Below are positions 38,118 through 47,304 of a stretch of 64,000 bases of DNA, piece after piece; within the stretch, counting starts at the first letter, position 1, and each line of letters starts with the position of its first letter. The translations under genes and the position numbers were made by a program. The stretch is from Dyadobacter arcticus (GTDB lineage: Bacteria > Bacteroidota > Bacteroidia > Cytophagales > Spirosomataceae). Below the pieces are notes generated by a model. The model had not been told where the DNA came from and ran no database searches. It saw only the letters and a program-made list of their open reading frames with translations. The stretch lies in the NCBI RefSeq assembly GCF_011762185.1, contig NZ_JAASQJ010000003.1, positions 868,001-932,000 of the forward strand. Reading direction: 5' to 3'.

Positions 38118-39170
38118 TTAAAGCTCGTTATTAGCAGCTGCCGCTCGATCAGTGACGGACCCTACCAACCCGGTTGTCGCTTCTGTTTCACTTTCGGAAC
38201 CCTTTTTTAATTCTTTATTATTACTTCGTGGAAAGAACCGATCGGCAAACTGAGTAAGCGTAGTGACAGATCCCGGCATGATACCTTTGAGGGCAGTAAC
38301 AATCTTTCCCGTCGCCGTCAGTACTACCTCATTTTCTCCATCTTCAATTGCTTCTATGATTTCTTTGGCGGCCGTTTTGGAATCCTGTGCCAAAAATGGC
38401 AAAGAATCCGCCAGTTTGAACCATTCGTATTCACTTTCATGATTACCTTTTACAGATACATTTCTCGGACTTCCTGTTCGCATCAGATTAGGAATGACCG
38501 TCGTAACCTGAATGTTATCCTTCTTCAATTCAGCACCCATACCTTCGGAAAGTCCGACCATTGCAAATTTGCTAACGCTGTATGGAAGCATATGTGGCAC
38601 GGCAATCTTTCCTCCAATGGAACAAATATTGGCAATCCGGCCCTCTCCCTGAATCAAGAAATGCGGAATAGCCGCCTTCATAGTATACAATGCCGACCAC
38701 AAATTAGCGTCCATAACATGTTGGTAATCTTCAATTTCCATCACATTTTCCGGACCGACAACCATAATTCCCGCATTATTGATGAGGACATCCAGGCGGC
38801 CAAAATGGCTAATCACTTCCTGAACAACTTTGTTTGCTTCGGAAGCATTGGTCAGATCTGCGCGTATGGCAAGGATTTCTGCTCCTTCCAGTTCAGGATC
38901 GAACTCTGCCTTTTCAAGCTGATTCTCAGTTCTGGCACAAATAGCAATTTTAGAGCCCTTTGTAGCCAATACCCGCGCCATTTCCAGCCCAAGTCCCCGC
39001 GATCCGCCCGTAATAAGTACCACCTTATCCCGAAAGTCATACCGCGTCATCTTCGTATAAACAATCTTCGCCAAAGCCGCCAACCCAATTCCCGCCGCAG
39101 CCATCCAAACCCCCCGCGAACTAACCCCCGAAAACAAATCCAAATTATTTTTCTTCATATAAGCAGTCAT
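38118..39170 (-). CDS. membrane-anchored short-chain dehydrogenase/reductase
   Basis: 350 aa. A hydrophobic segment at residues about 20-38 (GVWMAAAGIGLAALAKIVY) should anchor the protein. The SDR domain follows with ITGGSRGLGLEMARVL, DVLINNAGIMVVGP, and the catalytic Ser and YSVSKF after ANICSIGGKIAV. The C-terminus is acidic and low in complexity (EATTGLVGSVTDRAAA). It is convergent with the other SDR gene. The start at 39170 could be moved 4 codons inward (MKKNNLDLF). Confidence 0.9.
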   Translation of the reverse strand: MTAYMKKNNLDLFSGVSSRGVWMAAAGIGLAALAKIVYTKMTRYDFRDKVVLITGGSRGLGLEMARVLATKGSKIAICARTENQLEKAEFDPELEGAEILAIRADLTNASEANKVVQEVISHFGRLDVLINNAGIMVVGPENVMEIEDYQHVMDANLWSALYTMKAAIPHFLIQGEGRIANICSIGGKIAVPHMLPYSVSKFAMVGLSEGMGAELKKDNIQVTTVIPNLMRTGSPRNVSVKGNHESEYEWFKLADSLPFLAQDSKTAAKEIIEAIEDGENEVVLTATGKIVTALKGIMPGSVTTLTQFADRFFPRSNNKELKKGSESETEATTGLVGSVTDRAAAANNEL

Positions 39171-39173
39171 TAA

Positions 39174-39233
39174 CCTTTCAATCCCCTTCCTCCCTCTTCC
39201 CCTTATTCCCTTTCCACCCTCTTCTTTTCTTCA
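39174..39233. repeat. pyrimidine-rich tract
   Basis: About 60 bases are nearly all C and T on the plus strand, made of short CCTT/CTTCC runs. On the minus strand it is a purine-rich leader just ahead of the SDR start and may supply ribosome-binding sequence (GGAGG-like). No unit repeats exactly. Confidence 0.6.
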
Positions 39234-40514
39234 AATCGGAAAATAAACACTAAACCTCGACCCTATCCCAATCTCACTCTCGGCAAATATCGCAGCACCA
39301 TGGTTGGCCACTACCTTTTCGCAAATGGCTAGACCGATACCGGTTCCTTCATATTCACTTTTGCTATGCAGCCGCTGGAATACCTGAAAGATCTTTTTTC
39401 CATTTTTAGGGTCAAAACCAATACCGTTATCCGATACAGATACCTGATCATAGGCTCGTGCGCCGATCTTCGGATGCACATTTGGTGGAAGATTGGAAGT
39501 TTTGATGATTGTCCAATCAACCCGTATTTCAGGACATACACCCACTTTCCTGAATTTTAATGCATTACCTATTAAATTCTGAAACAGCTGGTTAAGTTGT
39601 CGCGGATCCCCTTTGACGGCCGGCAGCTCCGAGACCTTCACGACTGCACAAGATTGCTTTATAGACACTTCAAGATCAGTTATAACGTCCGATACGATCG
39701 TGTTCAGATCTACCGATTTGTGTTGTATCTGGCCTTCATTAACGCGGGAAAAAACAAGCAAGTCGTTGATAAGTATGGACATGCGCCTCGCGGCAACTTG
39801 CATTCTGTCAAGATATTCGCTACCGTCACCTAACTCCTGACCAAATCTTGTCTTAAGCAGGTCGCCAAATGATATGATCTTGCGGAGTGGCTCCTGCAAA
39901 TCATGACTGGCTACGTAGGCAAATTGCTGAAGATTTTCATTTGACCTTTGAAGCAATTCATTACTATGAACCAACTCTTCATTGATCGCTGTATATTCGA
40001 CATTCAAATTTTCCAGTTCGTAGTTGGTACTTTCCAGATACGCGATGCGATCTTTTTCGTCCTTTTCAAACGGCACCTTGCCATTGATATTGACAATGAT
40101 CCCAGAGAAGCATTCAGCCTTCCCGTCGCTGCCAAACCCAGCCTGACCTTTCCAATTAACCCAACGATATGGTTTTTCGTCAGATCCGACCCGGACTTCA
40201 ATATCCAAAGAACCTTCTGATCCTGCGGTCGTTGCGCCCATGATGGATTTTCTCACGTTTTCGCGATCATCGGGGCAAACAAGGTTGAGCACTTCATCAA
40301 CAGAGACAGTATCATTTTCCGCAAGCGAAAAACTGCGTTTGCATTGTTCGTTCATCCAGAATTGCTGACTGAATAAATCAAGTTCCCAGCAACCTACACC
40401 TGCCAGATTCAATGCATTATTGAGTCTGGCGGTTTCGCCCGGTCCGTCACTACTGAAAGGACTTTTGAGACTAGTCATGGCAGATCCGTTTGAAACGATA
40501 ATACTGGAATACAT
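39231..40514 (-). CDS. PAS-domain sensor histidine kinase
   Basis: 427 aa, no membrane segment, so a cytosolic sensor. A PAS/PAC region (about residues 30-165; NALNLAGVGCWELDLFSQQF, then RVGSDEKPYRWVNWKGQAG) is followed by a coiled-coil (about 165-205). The phosphoacceptor box is FAYVASHDLQEPLRKIISFG. The ATPase domain has the N box NLIGNALKFRK, G1 VSDNGIGFDP and G2 GTGIGLAICEKVV. It resembles phytochrome-like kinases. No response regulator gene lies next to it, so the partner is elsewhere. It is possibly cotranscribed with the SDR gene (60 bp). Confidence 0.93.
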   Translation of the reverse strand: MYSSIIVSNGSAMTSLKSPFSSDGPGETARLNNALNLAGVGCWELDLFSQQFWMNEQCKRSFSLAENDTVSVDEVLNLVCPDDRENVRKSIMGATTAGSEGSLDIEVRVGSDEKPYRWVNWKGQAGFGSDGKAECFSGIIVNINGKVPFEKDEKDRIAYLESTNYELENLNVEYTAINEELVHSNELLQRSNENLQQFAYVASHDLQEPLRKIISFGDLLKTRFGQELGDGSEYLDRMQVAARRMSILINDLLVFSRVNEGQIQHKSVDLNTIVSDVITDLEVSIKQSCAVVKVSELPAVKGDPRQLNQLFQNLIGNALKFRKVGVCPEIRVDWTIIKTSNLPPNVHPKIGARAYDQVSVSDNGIGFDPKNGKKIFQVFQRLHSKSEYEGTGIGLAICEKVVANHGAAIFAESEIGIGSRFSVYFPI

Positions 40515-40686
40515 TTTTAGAACTATTTCTTTTTGAATAGTATATAAAAAGTGTTCCTTGAATCCAGTAGTTACAAAAAAGATTGGTCTTGCCTTGTTAA
40601 TTGTTTATCTGTAGATCCTTTTGTTCCATTCCAAAACTTTAACTTACCATTGAATTCTTAAAATAACCCATTAAATCTATTTCATA

Positions 40687-41058
40687 ATGAAGAGGATTAA
40701 TTATTTCATGATTGCCATAGTGGCGATTTGCACATTGACGGCTAAGGCGAGTATCGAAACAAAAGCGATCGATTTGATTGGTACCTGGAAATATACGGTA
40801 TCCAATGTACCACCCGAATACGAATCGGGCACCATAACCTTCCAGCAAAAAGGTGACAAAATAGTCGGATTTGTGGGAGAGGAAATGACGGAGCTGAAAG
40901 ACCTGAAGGTTGATGAGCAAAAAATAACATTTAAACGTGACTTTGAGGGGAGGATCCTCATTGTAAATCTGGTGATGGATGGTGAAATGCTCAAAGGCAA
41001 TATTGTCGCCGACGATGAGGAATACCCGATCACTGCCGTAAAGGAAATCAAGAAATAA
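40687..41058 (+). CDS. small secreted hypothetical protein
   Basis: 123 aa with a signal peptide (about residues 1-21, ending AKAS). The mature part is beta-rich: DLIGTWKYTVSNVPPEYESG, a QQKGDKIVGFVGEE stretch and GRILIVNLVMDGEMLKGNIV, similar to small Bacteroidota lipocalin-like/beta-barrel proteins. Function unknown. It lies 30 bp before the sugar dehydrogenase gene, suggesting cotranscription. Confidence 0.75.
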   Translation: MKRINYFMIAIVAICTLTAKASIETKAIDLIGTWKYTVSNVPPEYESGTITFQQKGDKIVGFVGEEMTELKDLKVDEQKITFKRDFEGRILIVNLVMDGEMLKGNIVADDEEYPITAVKEIKK

Positions 41059-41088
41059 ATCATACCAGGCAAATTATCCTAACCCAAC

Positions 41089-43794
41089 ATGATCAAGTCC
41101 TCATTCATCCTTTCTACTTTCCTTTGTTACGTTCTTTTCGTTTCCCAGTCATTTTCGCAAACCAAAAAACCGGACAGTAACCGGTTTACCAAAGTAGTGC
41201 TGGCCCAAAGGCTCGAAGAACCGATCCAGTTTCAGATTCTGAAAGACGGGCGCGTACTTTATGCTGAAAGAAAAGGCAAATTGAAAGTATATGATCCCAA
41301 ATCAGGTGAGCTGACATTAGTCGCCGAATTTGCCGTAAGTACAAAATATGTTAGTAAAAAAGGCGAGGTAACAGAGGGAGAAGACGGTATGCAAGGCGTG
41401 ATCCTGGACCCGGATTATGATAAAAACCATTGGATTTACATTTACTATTCCGTTGCCGGCGACGATGCGAAGAATCTCCTGGTCCGCTACGAATGGCATG
41501 GAAAAGAACTGCTGGAAAGCTCCCGCAAAGTGGTGATGGAAGTGGTGGTTCAAAGAGAAGAATGCTGCCACGTAGGCGGCGGGATGGTTTTCGACAAAGA
41601 TAAAAATCTATATCTGACCACAGGCGACAATACTTTTTCCCGCGCCTCCGATGGTTTCGCTCCATTAGATACCCGACCTGGCGAATCGGCCAGGGATTCG
41701 CAGAAATCGTCGCCCAACACCAATGACCTGAGAGGAAAAATCCTGCGCATTCATCCGGAAGCTGATGGTACATATACCATTCCAAAAGGAAACCTTTTTG
41801 AACCCGGCACCCCAAATACCCGTCCGGAGATTTACACGATGGGTAACCGCAACCCATGGCGTCCGACCATTGATTCAAAAACGGGCTGGCTGTATTGGGG
41901 AGAAGTGGGGCCCGACGGTTCCCGGGATGATCTTGAGAAAAGAGGTCCGCAGTCCTATGATGAATTCAACCGCGCAAAAGGGCCGGGTTTTTATGGCTGG
42001 CCATATTTTGTCGGCAATAATAAGGCTTACATTGAATACGATTTCGCAACCAAAGTATCCGGCAAACCATTCGATCCGGAACATCCTGTAAACAATTCGC
42101 CGAACAGCAGCGGCTTAAAAGAATTGCCAAAAGCAACACCTGCATTCATTTGGTATTCCAAAGCCCAGAGCCAGGAATTTCCATTGATGGAAAGCGGCGG
42201 TAACAGCGCCGTGGGCGGACCGGTTTTTCGCAAGGCTGATTTCCAAGATGCCAAACGCATTTTTCCGGATTATTACGAAGGAAAATGGTTTATTACCGAT
42301 TGGGTAAGAGGCTGGATCAATGTGGTGGAAATGGATGAAAATGGCGATTACAAATCCATGGAGCGATTTCTGCCCGATTTGAAACTAAAAGGACCGATTG
42401 ACATTAAATTCGGGCCGGATGGCGACTTATATGTACTGGAATATGGCAATGGCTATTTTAAAGACAATCCCGAAGCGGAGCTGATCCGGATCGAATACAA
42501 TGGTGGGAACCGCAAACCGCAGGTGGAAGCAACCGCGAGCAAAACAGCCGGGGCGCTTCCTTTGCAAGTGATCCTGTCGTCGGAGGGTACCAAAGATTTT
42601 GATGAAGGTGATGCATTGCAATACAATTGGGTCGTAACCAAAAACGGTGCTGCATACAAAACCCTGACAGAAGCAAGTCCCAGCGTTACATTCGCCACAT
42701 CCGGCACTTACAAAGCTACATTGACGGTTACCGACAAATCGGGTGAAAAGAATACCAAATCGGTTGAAATCAAAGCAGGTAACGAACCGCCCGTCGTGAA
42801 ATTCACCATTACCAAGGGAAATTCCAGTTTCTTTTTCCCTGGAAAAAGCATTGATTATGAGGTAACTGTCGCAGATAAAGAAGACGGCAGTTTGGTCAAC
42901 AAAAAGATTTTGCCTTCGCAGGTTTCTGTAAGCACCAATTACCTTTCCGAAGGTTTCAATTTAACCAAAATTGCCCAAACACAATTAAGCGTAGATGCCT
43001 CTGCACAGTATGCCACCGCAATTTCGGTTATCAATAAAAGCGATTGCAAAGCCTGCCACGCAGTGAAAGAAAAAGTTCTTGGGCCTTCATTTACAGACAT
43101 TTCGGTCAAATACAAAGGAGATGTTTCCGGGATTGCGGGTTTATCCAAGAAGATATTAGCAGGCGGTTCGGGCGTTTGGGGAGATGCCTTCATGCCCGCC
43201 CACCCTACCATGGCTGAAAGTGATGTAAAATCCATCGTGAAATACATTATGAGCCTGTCGGACGCCCCAAAACCAGCCAAAACACTTGCAGTTAAAGGTA
43301 CTTATGCTACTGTTGTTCCGAAAGGCGAAAACCCCGAAGGCAGCTTCATTTTCCGGGCTGCTTATGCCGATCGGGGAACGAAAACCGCCGCTTCCCAGGC
43401 ATCCGAAATGACGGTGGTACTTCGGAACCCCATCGTGCCGGTTTCCTACGCTGATCTTGCAAAAGACATCCGCTTCACCAACGACAGCACAGTCGCCATG
43501 GTCGCTAGTTCCGGCGGATTTCTGCGATTCAAAGACACGGACCTCACTGGTATTAAACAAATTGAAATCGTTCGCGCGCCGGGCCGAAGCGCCCCAACCC
43601 CTCCTACCGGAACCATCGAAGCACGGATCGGAGCAGCAGATGGCAAACTCCTAGGCAAATTTTCAGGTGAATACGGCAGCAAGATTATGATCGACGTTGC
43701 GACCGGCACTGAGAGCGGGGTTAAGGATGTTTATTTTGTGATGACAGGCGCGCCGATTCGGGTGCGGGCGGTGCGGTTTGGTGAGGGGGAATGA
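41089..43794 (+). CDS. PQQ-dependent sugar dehydrogenase with PKD, cytochrome c and CBM6-like domains
   Basis: 901 aa, exported (signal about residues 1-23, ending SQSFSQ). Residues about 30-455 are a sorbosone/glucose dehydrogenase-type beta-propeller (GMQGVILDPDYDKNHWIYIY, LRGKILRIHPEADGTY, NRNPWRPTIDSKTGWLYWGE). A PKD-type domain follows (about 470-570). The c-heme site is C653-K-A-C656-H657, with a likely axial Met in GDAFMPAHPTM. The last 150 residues form a CBM6-like beta-sandwich ending MTGAPIRVRAVRF. This multi-domain layout is common in Bacteroidota and suggests oxidation of polysaccharide-derived sugars in the periplasm. Confidence 0.93.
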   Translation: MIKSSFILSTFLCYVLFVSQSFSQTKKPDSNRFTKVVLAQRLEEPIQFQILKDGRVLYAERKGKLKVYDPKSGELTLVAEFAVSTKYVSKKGEVTEGEDGMQGVILDPDYDKNHWIYIYYSVAGDDAKNLLVRYEWHGKELLESSRKVVMEVVVQREECCHVGGGMVFDKDKNLYLTTGDNTFSRASDGFAPLDTRPGESARDSQKSSPNTNDLRGKILRIHPEADGTYTIPKGNLFEPGTPNTRPEIYTMGNRNPWRPTIDSKTGWLYWGEVGPDGSRDDLEKRGPQSYDEFNRAKGPGFYGWPYFVGNNKAYIEYDFATKVSGKPFDPEHPVNNSPNSSGLKELPKATPAFIWYSKAQSQEFPLMESGGNSAVGGPVFRKADFQDAKRIFPDYYEGKWFITDWVRGWINVVEMDENGDYKSMERFLPDLKLKGPIDIKFGPDGDLYVLEYGNGYFKDNPEAELIRIEYNGGNRKPQVEATASKTAGALPLQVILSSEGTKDFDEGDALQYNWVVTKNGAAYKTLTEASPSVTFATSGTYKATLTVTDKSGEKNTKSVEIKAGNEPPVVKFTITKGNSSFFFPGKSIDYEVTVADKEDGSLVNKKILPSQVSVSTNYLSEGFNLTKIAQTQLSVDASAQYATAISVINKSDCKACHAVKEKVLGPSFTDISVKYKGDVSGIAGLSKKILAGGSGVWGDAFMPAHPTMAESDVKSIVKYIMSLSDAPKPAKTLAVKGTYATVVPKGENPEGSFIFRAAYADRGTKTAASQASEMTVVLRNPIVPVSYADLAKDIRFTNDSTVAMVASSGGFLRFKDTDLTGIKQIEIVRAPGRSAPTPPTGTIEARIGAADGKLLGKFSGEYGSKIMIDVATGTESGVKDVYFVMTGAPIRVRAVRFGEGE

Positions 43795-43817
43795 ATTGCC
43801 AGACAATCGGTTCTGCC

Positions 43818-44267
43818 ATGAAAAAAGTCCGTCAACAACTCATTTGTATTGTACTCCTGTTGCCATTCATTCAATCTTGTACCGATTGCGATACGGTCGA
43901 CCAGGCAATTACTGCACCGGTACGATTTGCGATTGTGAATGAAAAGGGCGAAAATCTTGTGTCAGATCAAAATGCCCGCTACCATCCCGATTCTATCAAA
44001 TTATTGGCCGGAAAAGAAAATACTATCCAAAGCAAAGCGTATAATTCCGTTTTAAACGTCTACGTATTTGAAGCCTATCCACCGAATAATGCATCCGGAC
44101 GGACCGACCTGATTCTGTATTTCAATCAGCTCGATACAGATACGCTCACTACTTTCTATACGCATCAAAAAAACGATTGCAGCAATTATTATAGCTACAA
44201 TGGTTTCACGCATAACAATAAGGAAATTGAGAACCAAGGTGTTATCCGGATCGTGAAACCGAACTGA
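43818..44267 (+). CDS. hypothetical lipoprotein
   Basis: 149 aa from ATG 43818; an ATG at 43791 overlaps the upstream stop but lacks signal logic. The signal MKKVRQQLICIVLLLPFIQSC ends in a lipobox. The mature part (IVNEKGENLVSDQNARYHPD, YILFNQL-like text LILYFNQLDTDTLTTFYTHQ) is beta-rich and unassigned. It sits 24 bp after the sugar dehydrogenase and 22 bp before the hemoglobin gene, so it is in that operon. Confidence 0.75.
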   Translation: MKKVRQQLICIVLLLPFIQSCTDCDTVDQAITAPVRFAIVNEKGENLVSDQNARYHPDSIKLLAGKENTIQSKAYNSVLNVYVFEAYPPNNASGRTDLILYFNQLDTDTLTTFYTHQKNDCSNYYSYNGFTHNNKEIENQGVIRIVKPN

Positions 44268-44288
44268 ACATAGTTTAAAAAGAGATTT

Positions 44289-44807
44289 ATGCAAGAATTA
44301 CAAAAAATTCCATCTCCCTGCGAGTGGGCAGGTGGCGTAAGTGCCTTTGAAAAACTGACAGATGTATTTTACGCCAAAGTCTTAAACGATGATTTGCTCG
44401 AACCTATTTTCAGGCATATGTCGCCGGAACACTCCCGCCATGTCGCCCATTTTCTGTCTGAGGTTTTAAAAGGTCCGAAGGTTTACAGCGAGGAGTACGG
44501 GGAGGATGCCTTGAAACATATGGTTGGAAAGCACATTGGCAAGCATCTGACCGAGCAGCATCGCAAACGCTGGTCCGATCTGTTAATGTTGAGCGCAGAC
44601 GAAATAGGCCTGCCCGATGATCCCGAGTTCCGGTCGACCTTTGTCGGACATATCGAATGGGGAACGCGGGTTGCGGTCATCAATTCGCAATTGTCTGAAA
44701 ACCCCACTACCGATCGGCATCACATTCCGCAATGGGGCTGGGGTGAAGTTAAAGGGCCATTTGAAGTTGTGGGATCGCTATTTGAGAGAAAACCGGATGA
44801 AAATTAG
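44289..44807 (+). CDS. group II truncated hemoglobin
   Basis: 172 aa. The trHb2 pattern is clear: AFEKLTDVFYAKVLNDDLLEP, the Phe/Tyr-rich B-helix and CD region, EHSRHVAHFLSEVLKGPKVY, the proximal-His area MVGKHIGKHLTEQHRKRW with the family Trp (RW), and PDDPEFRSTFVGHIEWGTR then AVINSQ. The length is about 40 residues above the usual 130, with extra N- and C-terminal parts (QWGWGEVKGPFEVVG). Such proteins bind O2, NO or CO and protect from reactive species. It closes the sugar dehydrogenase operon. Confidence 0.92.
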   Translation: MQELQKIPSPCEWAGGVSAFEKLTDVFYAKVLNDDLLEPIFRHMSPEHSRHVAHFLSEVLKGPKVYSEEYGEDALKHMVGKHIGKHLTEQHRKRWSDLLMLSADEIGLPDDPEFRSTFVGHIEWGTRVAVINSQLSENPTTDRHHIPQWGWGEVKGPFEVVGSLFERKPDEN

Positions 44808-44883
44808 ACGAAAATAATTGCTGAATTCACCGCCCAACTGTGAATGTAGATTCTAATCCAGGTGGAATCGGAATATGGCGGTT

Positions 44884-47304
44884 TCAAATTTTTACTTGCA
44901 AAGTCAGATAAAAACTCCTGCCGTCGGAAGGAAGTATGCCTGGCCCAGGATAGCCTGTGGCCCTTCTGGTGAAATACATGGCATTGGCGAGATTGTTGAT
45001 GCTGCTTTCAACCCTGAAATTTTTGATTTCGTAGGAAAAACTTACATCCATGATCTGGTAAGCAGGTATCAGTCCGACAACTGAGGAGATCCCGCCGTCA
45101 CGGGCGTTGGTAGCGTCCGAAAACTGATCTGTCAGATGGGTAAACTGAATTGAGCCTTTAAGATTCTTGTAGGCCAGCTTGAATCCGGTTTTCAGATTTA
45201 CTTTTGGTACAAATTCCACTTGATTACCCTCAACGCCCGTCATTTTACTTTTTCTGTATTCTGATTGTATAAAGGCAAAATTCCCAAATAGGACTGCGCT
45301 GAAATTCCTGCTATCTGGTGAAAATAATTTGTAAAAATCAGCCTCTGCATACGATTCGAGCCCTAAAATCACAGCTTGTCCTACATTGGTGCGAAGCCTC
45401 AGAATGCGGTTGCTTTCATCATAGAACTGGATTTCTCCAATGCGATTATTATAATTGAGATAAAAAAAACTAACGTCGTAATTGAAAACGGACGTTTGCC
45501 TGCTCCTAACCCCGATATCTACGGAGTAACCTTTTTCATCCTTCATGTCCGGATCAATGACGGACGATGGATTGGCAATACGCATATCGCTGAATGTAAT
45601 CGACCGGTAATTTTGCGAAAAGTTACCGTAGGCTTCCACCAGCTCAAATGGCTTGTAACTAAGTCCGACTCCTGCCAATAGGAATTGTCTGTTATTCTTC
45701 CGAAACTCGTCCGAGCGCGTAATGTTGATTACATTGCCCGCCAGGTCGCGTTGAATGGTGCCATAATATCCATCTGCTTTCGTGCTGATGTACTCAAACC
45801 TGACCCCAGGCGTGATTGAAAACCTTTCGCCCAGATAAAAAATGTTCTCCGCAAATAATGAAACATTCCTGTTTGGAAACTCATAATCGTAAGTAATGAA
45901 CCGCTCGGGCTCTACAAAACTGAAATTGGCATCCTTCCCGTTGCTTCCCTGACCTTGCAGGCTATGGTTGAATCCATGGTAATATCGCGCACCGGCCAAT
46001 AATACCGATTGATTTTTAGCCAATGAATAACGTTTTAGGTATCGAGCTTCCGTTCCCCAGTTTGTAAATTCCCCTTTGATCAAATCCCGTTCACCGTTGT
46101 CATCAATCGTCGCAACACGGTTGGGCCGAAAACCGAGCGAATAGCGATGCGCGCTCAATCCAAAAAAGCGCAGGTTAAAATCCGAAGTAGCATTGAATTT
46201 ATGGTCAAAATGCACGGCCAGCATATTCCAGCCCACATCAAACCAGTTTCTCTCCCGGATCGTTTGTCTTGGATTTTGCGCAAACATGGCATCTGAAAGT
46301 CCACCGGGTTGTTTGGCCAGATAGTTCATATGCGTCACATCCAACCCGACAGACGTGTTTTCCGACAGTTTATAATCAATGTCCGTATAAAAAGTATAGT
46401 TATTAAAAAGCGAATTCGCCCGCCAGCCGTCCGCTTTTTTGTATTGAAAAAATGAATAATAGCTGAGCTTCCCGACCGTTCCGCTCACGCTGGAGAAAGC
46501 ATTGTAAAAACCGAACGAGCCTATACTTTGACGAGCCACGGGCTCAAATTTGCGATCAGCTACCGGCTTCCTCATGACGAAATTGATTAGTCCACCGAAT
46601 TGAGTACCATACTGCAGTGACGCCGCGCCGCGAACGATCTGGATCCGACCGACCGCCTCCACGGGCGGGGTATAGTAACTTTCAGGATAGCCCAATGCGT
46701 CCGCGCTGATGTCGTGCCCGTTTTGCCTGACATTAAAATTGGAAGTCCGGTTGGGGTCCAGGCCGCGGCCCCCGATGCTCAACTGCAAACCGCCACCTTC
46801 ATTTTCCCAAATGTTCAGCCCTGCCACACGTGCATATATTTGTCTTGCATTATTGGTCGATAGGTTGGCCACCAATTGTTCAGGATTAATTACTTCCGAT
46901 TTTTTCCCTTCATATATCCCCATATTTTCCACGCCCCGAAGTCTCGAAAAACCGAAATCTGTTTTCTTTTCCGAAACCATAATCTCATTGAGATTTTCGC
47001 TCCGGGGATAGACAAAAAGTTCCAATACCAAATCTTTTCCACGAATTGAAATCTCCCGAGTAACAGGCTTGAAATCATCCAATATCATCTGCAAAGTGTA
47101 CTTGCGATTGGCCAAAGAAAGGAATTCAAAGTGGCCCAGACTGTCTGTCATTATTTTTTGATCACCATTTAAAAAAACCTGACACCCCCGAACTGGCAAG
47201 CTATCTGCCGCGGATTTAACAATGCCGCTCAAACGGTGCTGACCATATGAACAGATTGAAATCCAACAAAAAATCAATGTACTAAAAGCCTTTAATTTCA
47301 TCAT
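44884..47304 (-). CDS. TonB-dependent receptor
   Basis: 806 aa with a signal peptide. A carboxypeptidase-regulatory-like domain (about residues 22-110; HRLSGIVKSAADSLPVRGCQ) precedes the plug (about 130-260; LQLSIGGRGLDPNRTSNFNV, VEAVGRIQIVRGAASLQYGT). The remainder is a 22-stranded beta-barrel ending GRSFYLTLQVKI with a C-terminal aromatic/hydrophobic residue pattern. It resembles Fe(III)-dicitrate/siderophore receptors (FecA group) more than SusC. It is the last gene of the DUF4856-imelysin-HTTM operon and overlaps the HTTM gene by 23 bp. Confidence 0.93.
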   Translation of the reverse strand: MMKLKAFSTLIFCWISICSYGQHRLSGIVKSAADSLPVRGCQVFLNGDQKIMTDSLGHFEFLSLANRKYTLQMILDDFKPVTREISIRGKDLVLELFVYPRSENLNEIMVSEKKTDFGFSRLRGVENMGIYEGKKSEVINPEQLVANLSTNNARQIYARVAGLNIWENEGGGLQLSIGGRGLDPNRTSNFNVRQNGHDISADALGYPESYYTPPVEAVGRIQIVRGAASLQYGTQFGGLINFVMRKPVADRKFEPVARQSIGSFGFYNAFSSVSGTVGKLSYYSFFQYKKADGWRANSLFNNYTFYTDIDYKLSENTSVGLDVTHMNYLAKQPGGLSDAMFAQNPRQTIRERNWFDVGWNMLAVHFDHKFNATSDFNLRFFGLSAHRYSLGFRPNRVATIDDNGERDLIKGEFTNWGTEARYLKRYSLAKNQSVLLAGARYYHGFNHSLQGQGSNGKDANFSFVEPERFITYDYEFPNRNVSLFAENIFYLGERFSITPGVRFEYISTKADGYYGTIQRDLAGNVINITRSDEFRKNNRQFLLAGVGLSYKPFELVEAYGNFSQNYRSITFSDMRIANPSSVIDPDMKDEKGYSVDIGVRSRQTSVFNYDVSFFYLNYNNRIGEIQFYDESNRILRLRTNVGQAVILGLESYAEADFYKLFSPDSRNFSAVLFGNFAFIQSEYRKSKMTGVEGNQVEFVPKVNLKTGFKLAYKNLKGSIQFTHLTDQFSDATNARDGGISSVVGLIPAYQIMDVSFSYEIKNFRVESSINNLANAMYFTRRATGYPGPGILPSDGRSFYLTLQVKI

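Noticed and set aside
38439-39173. 244-codon plus-strand open frame opposite the anchored SDR
   Set aside because: It is a shadow of the SDR reading frame, with no recognisable domain and unnatural composition.
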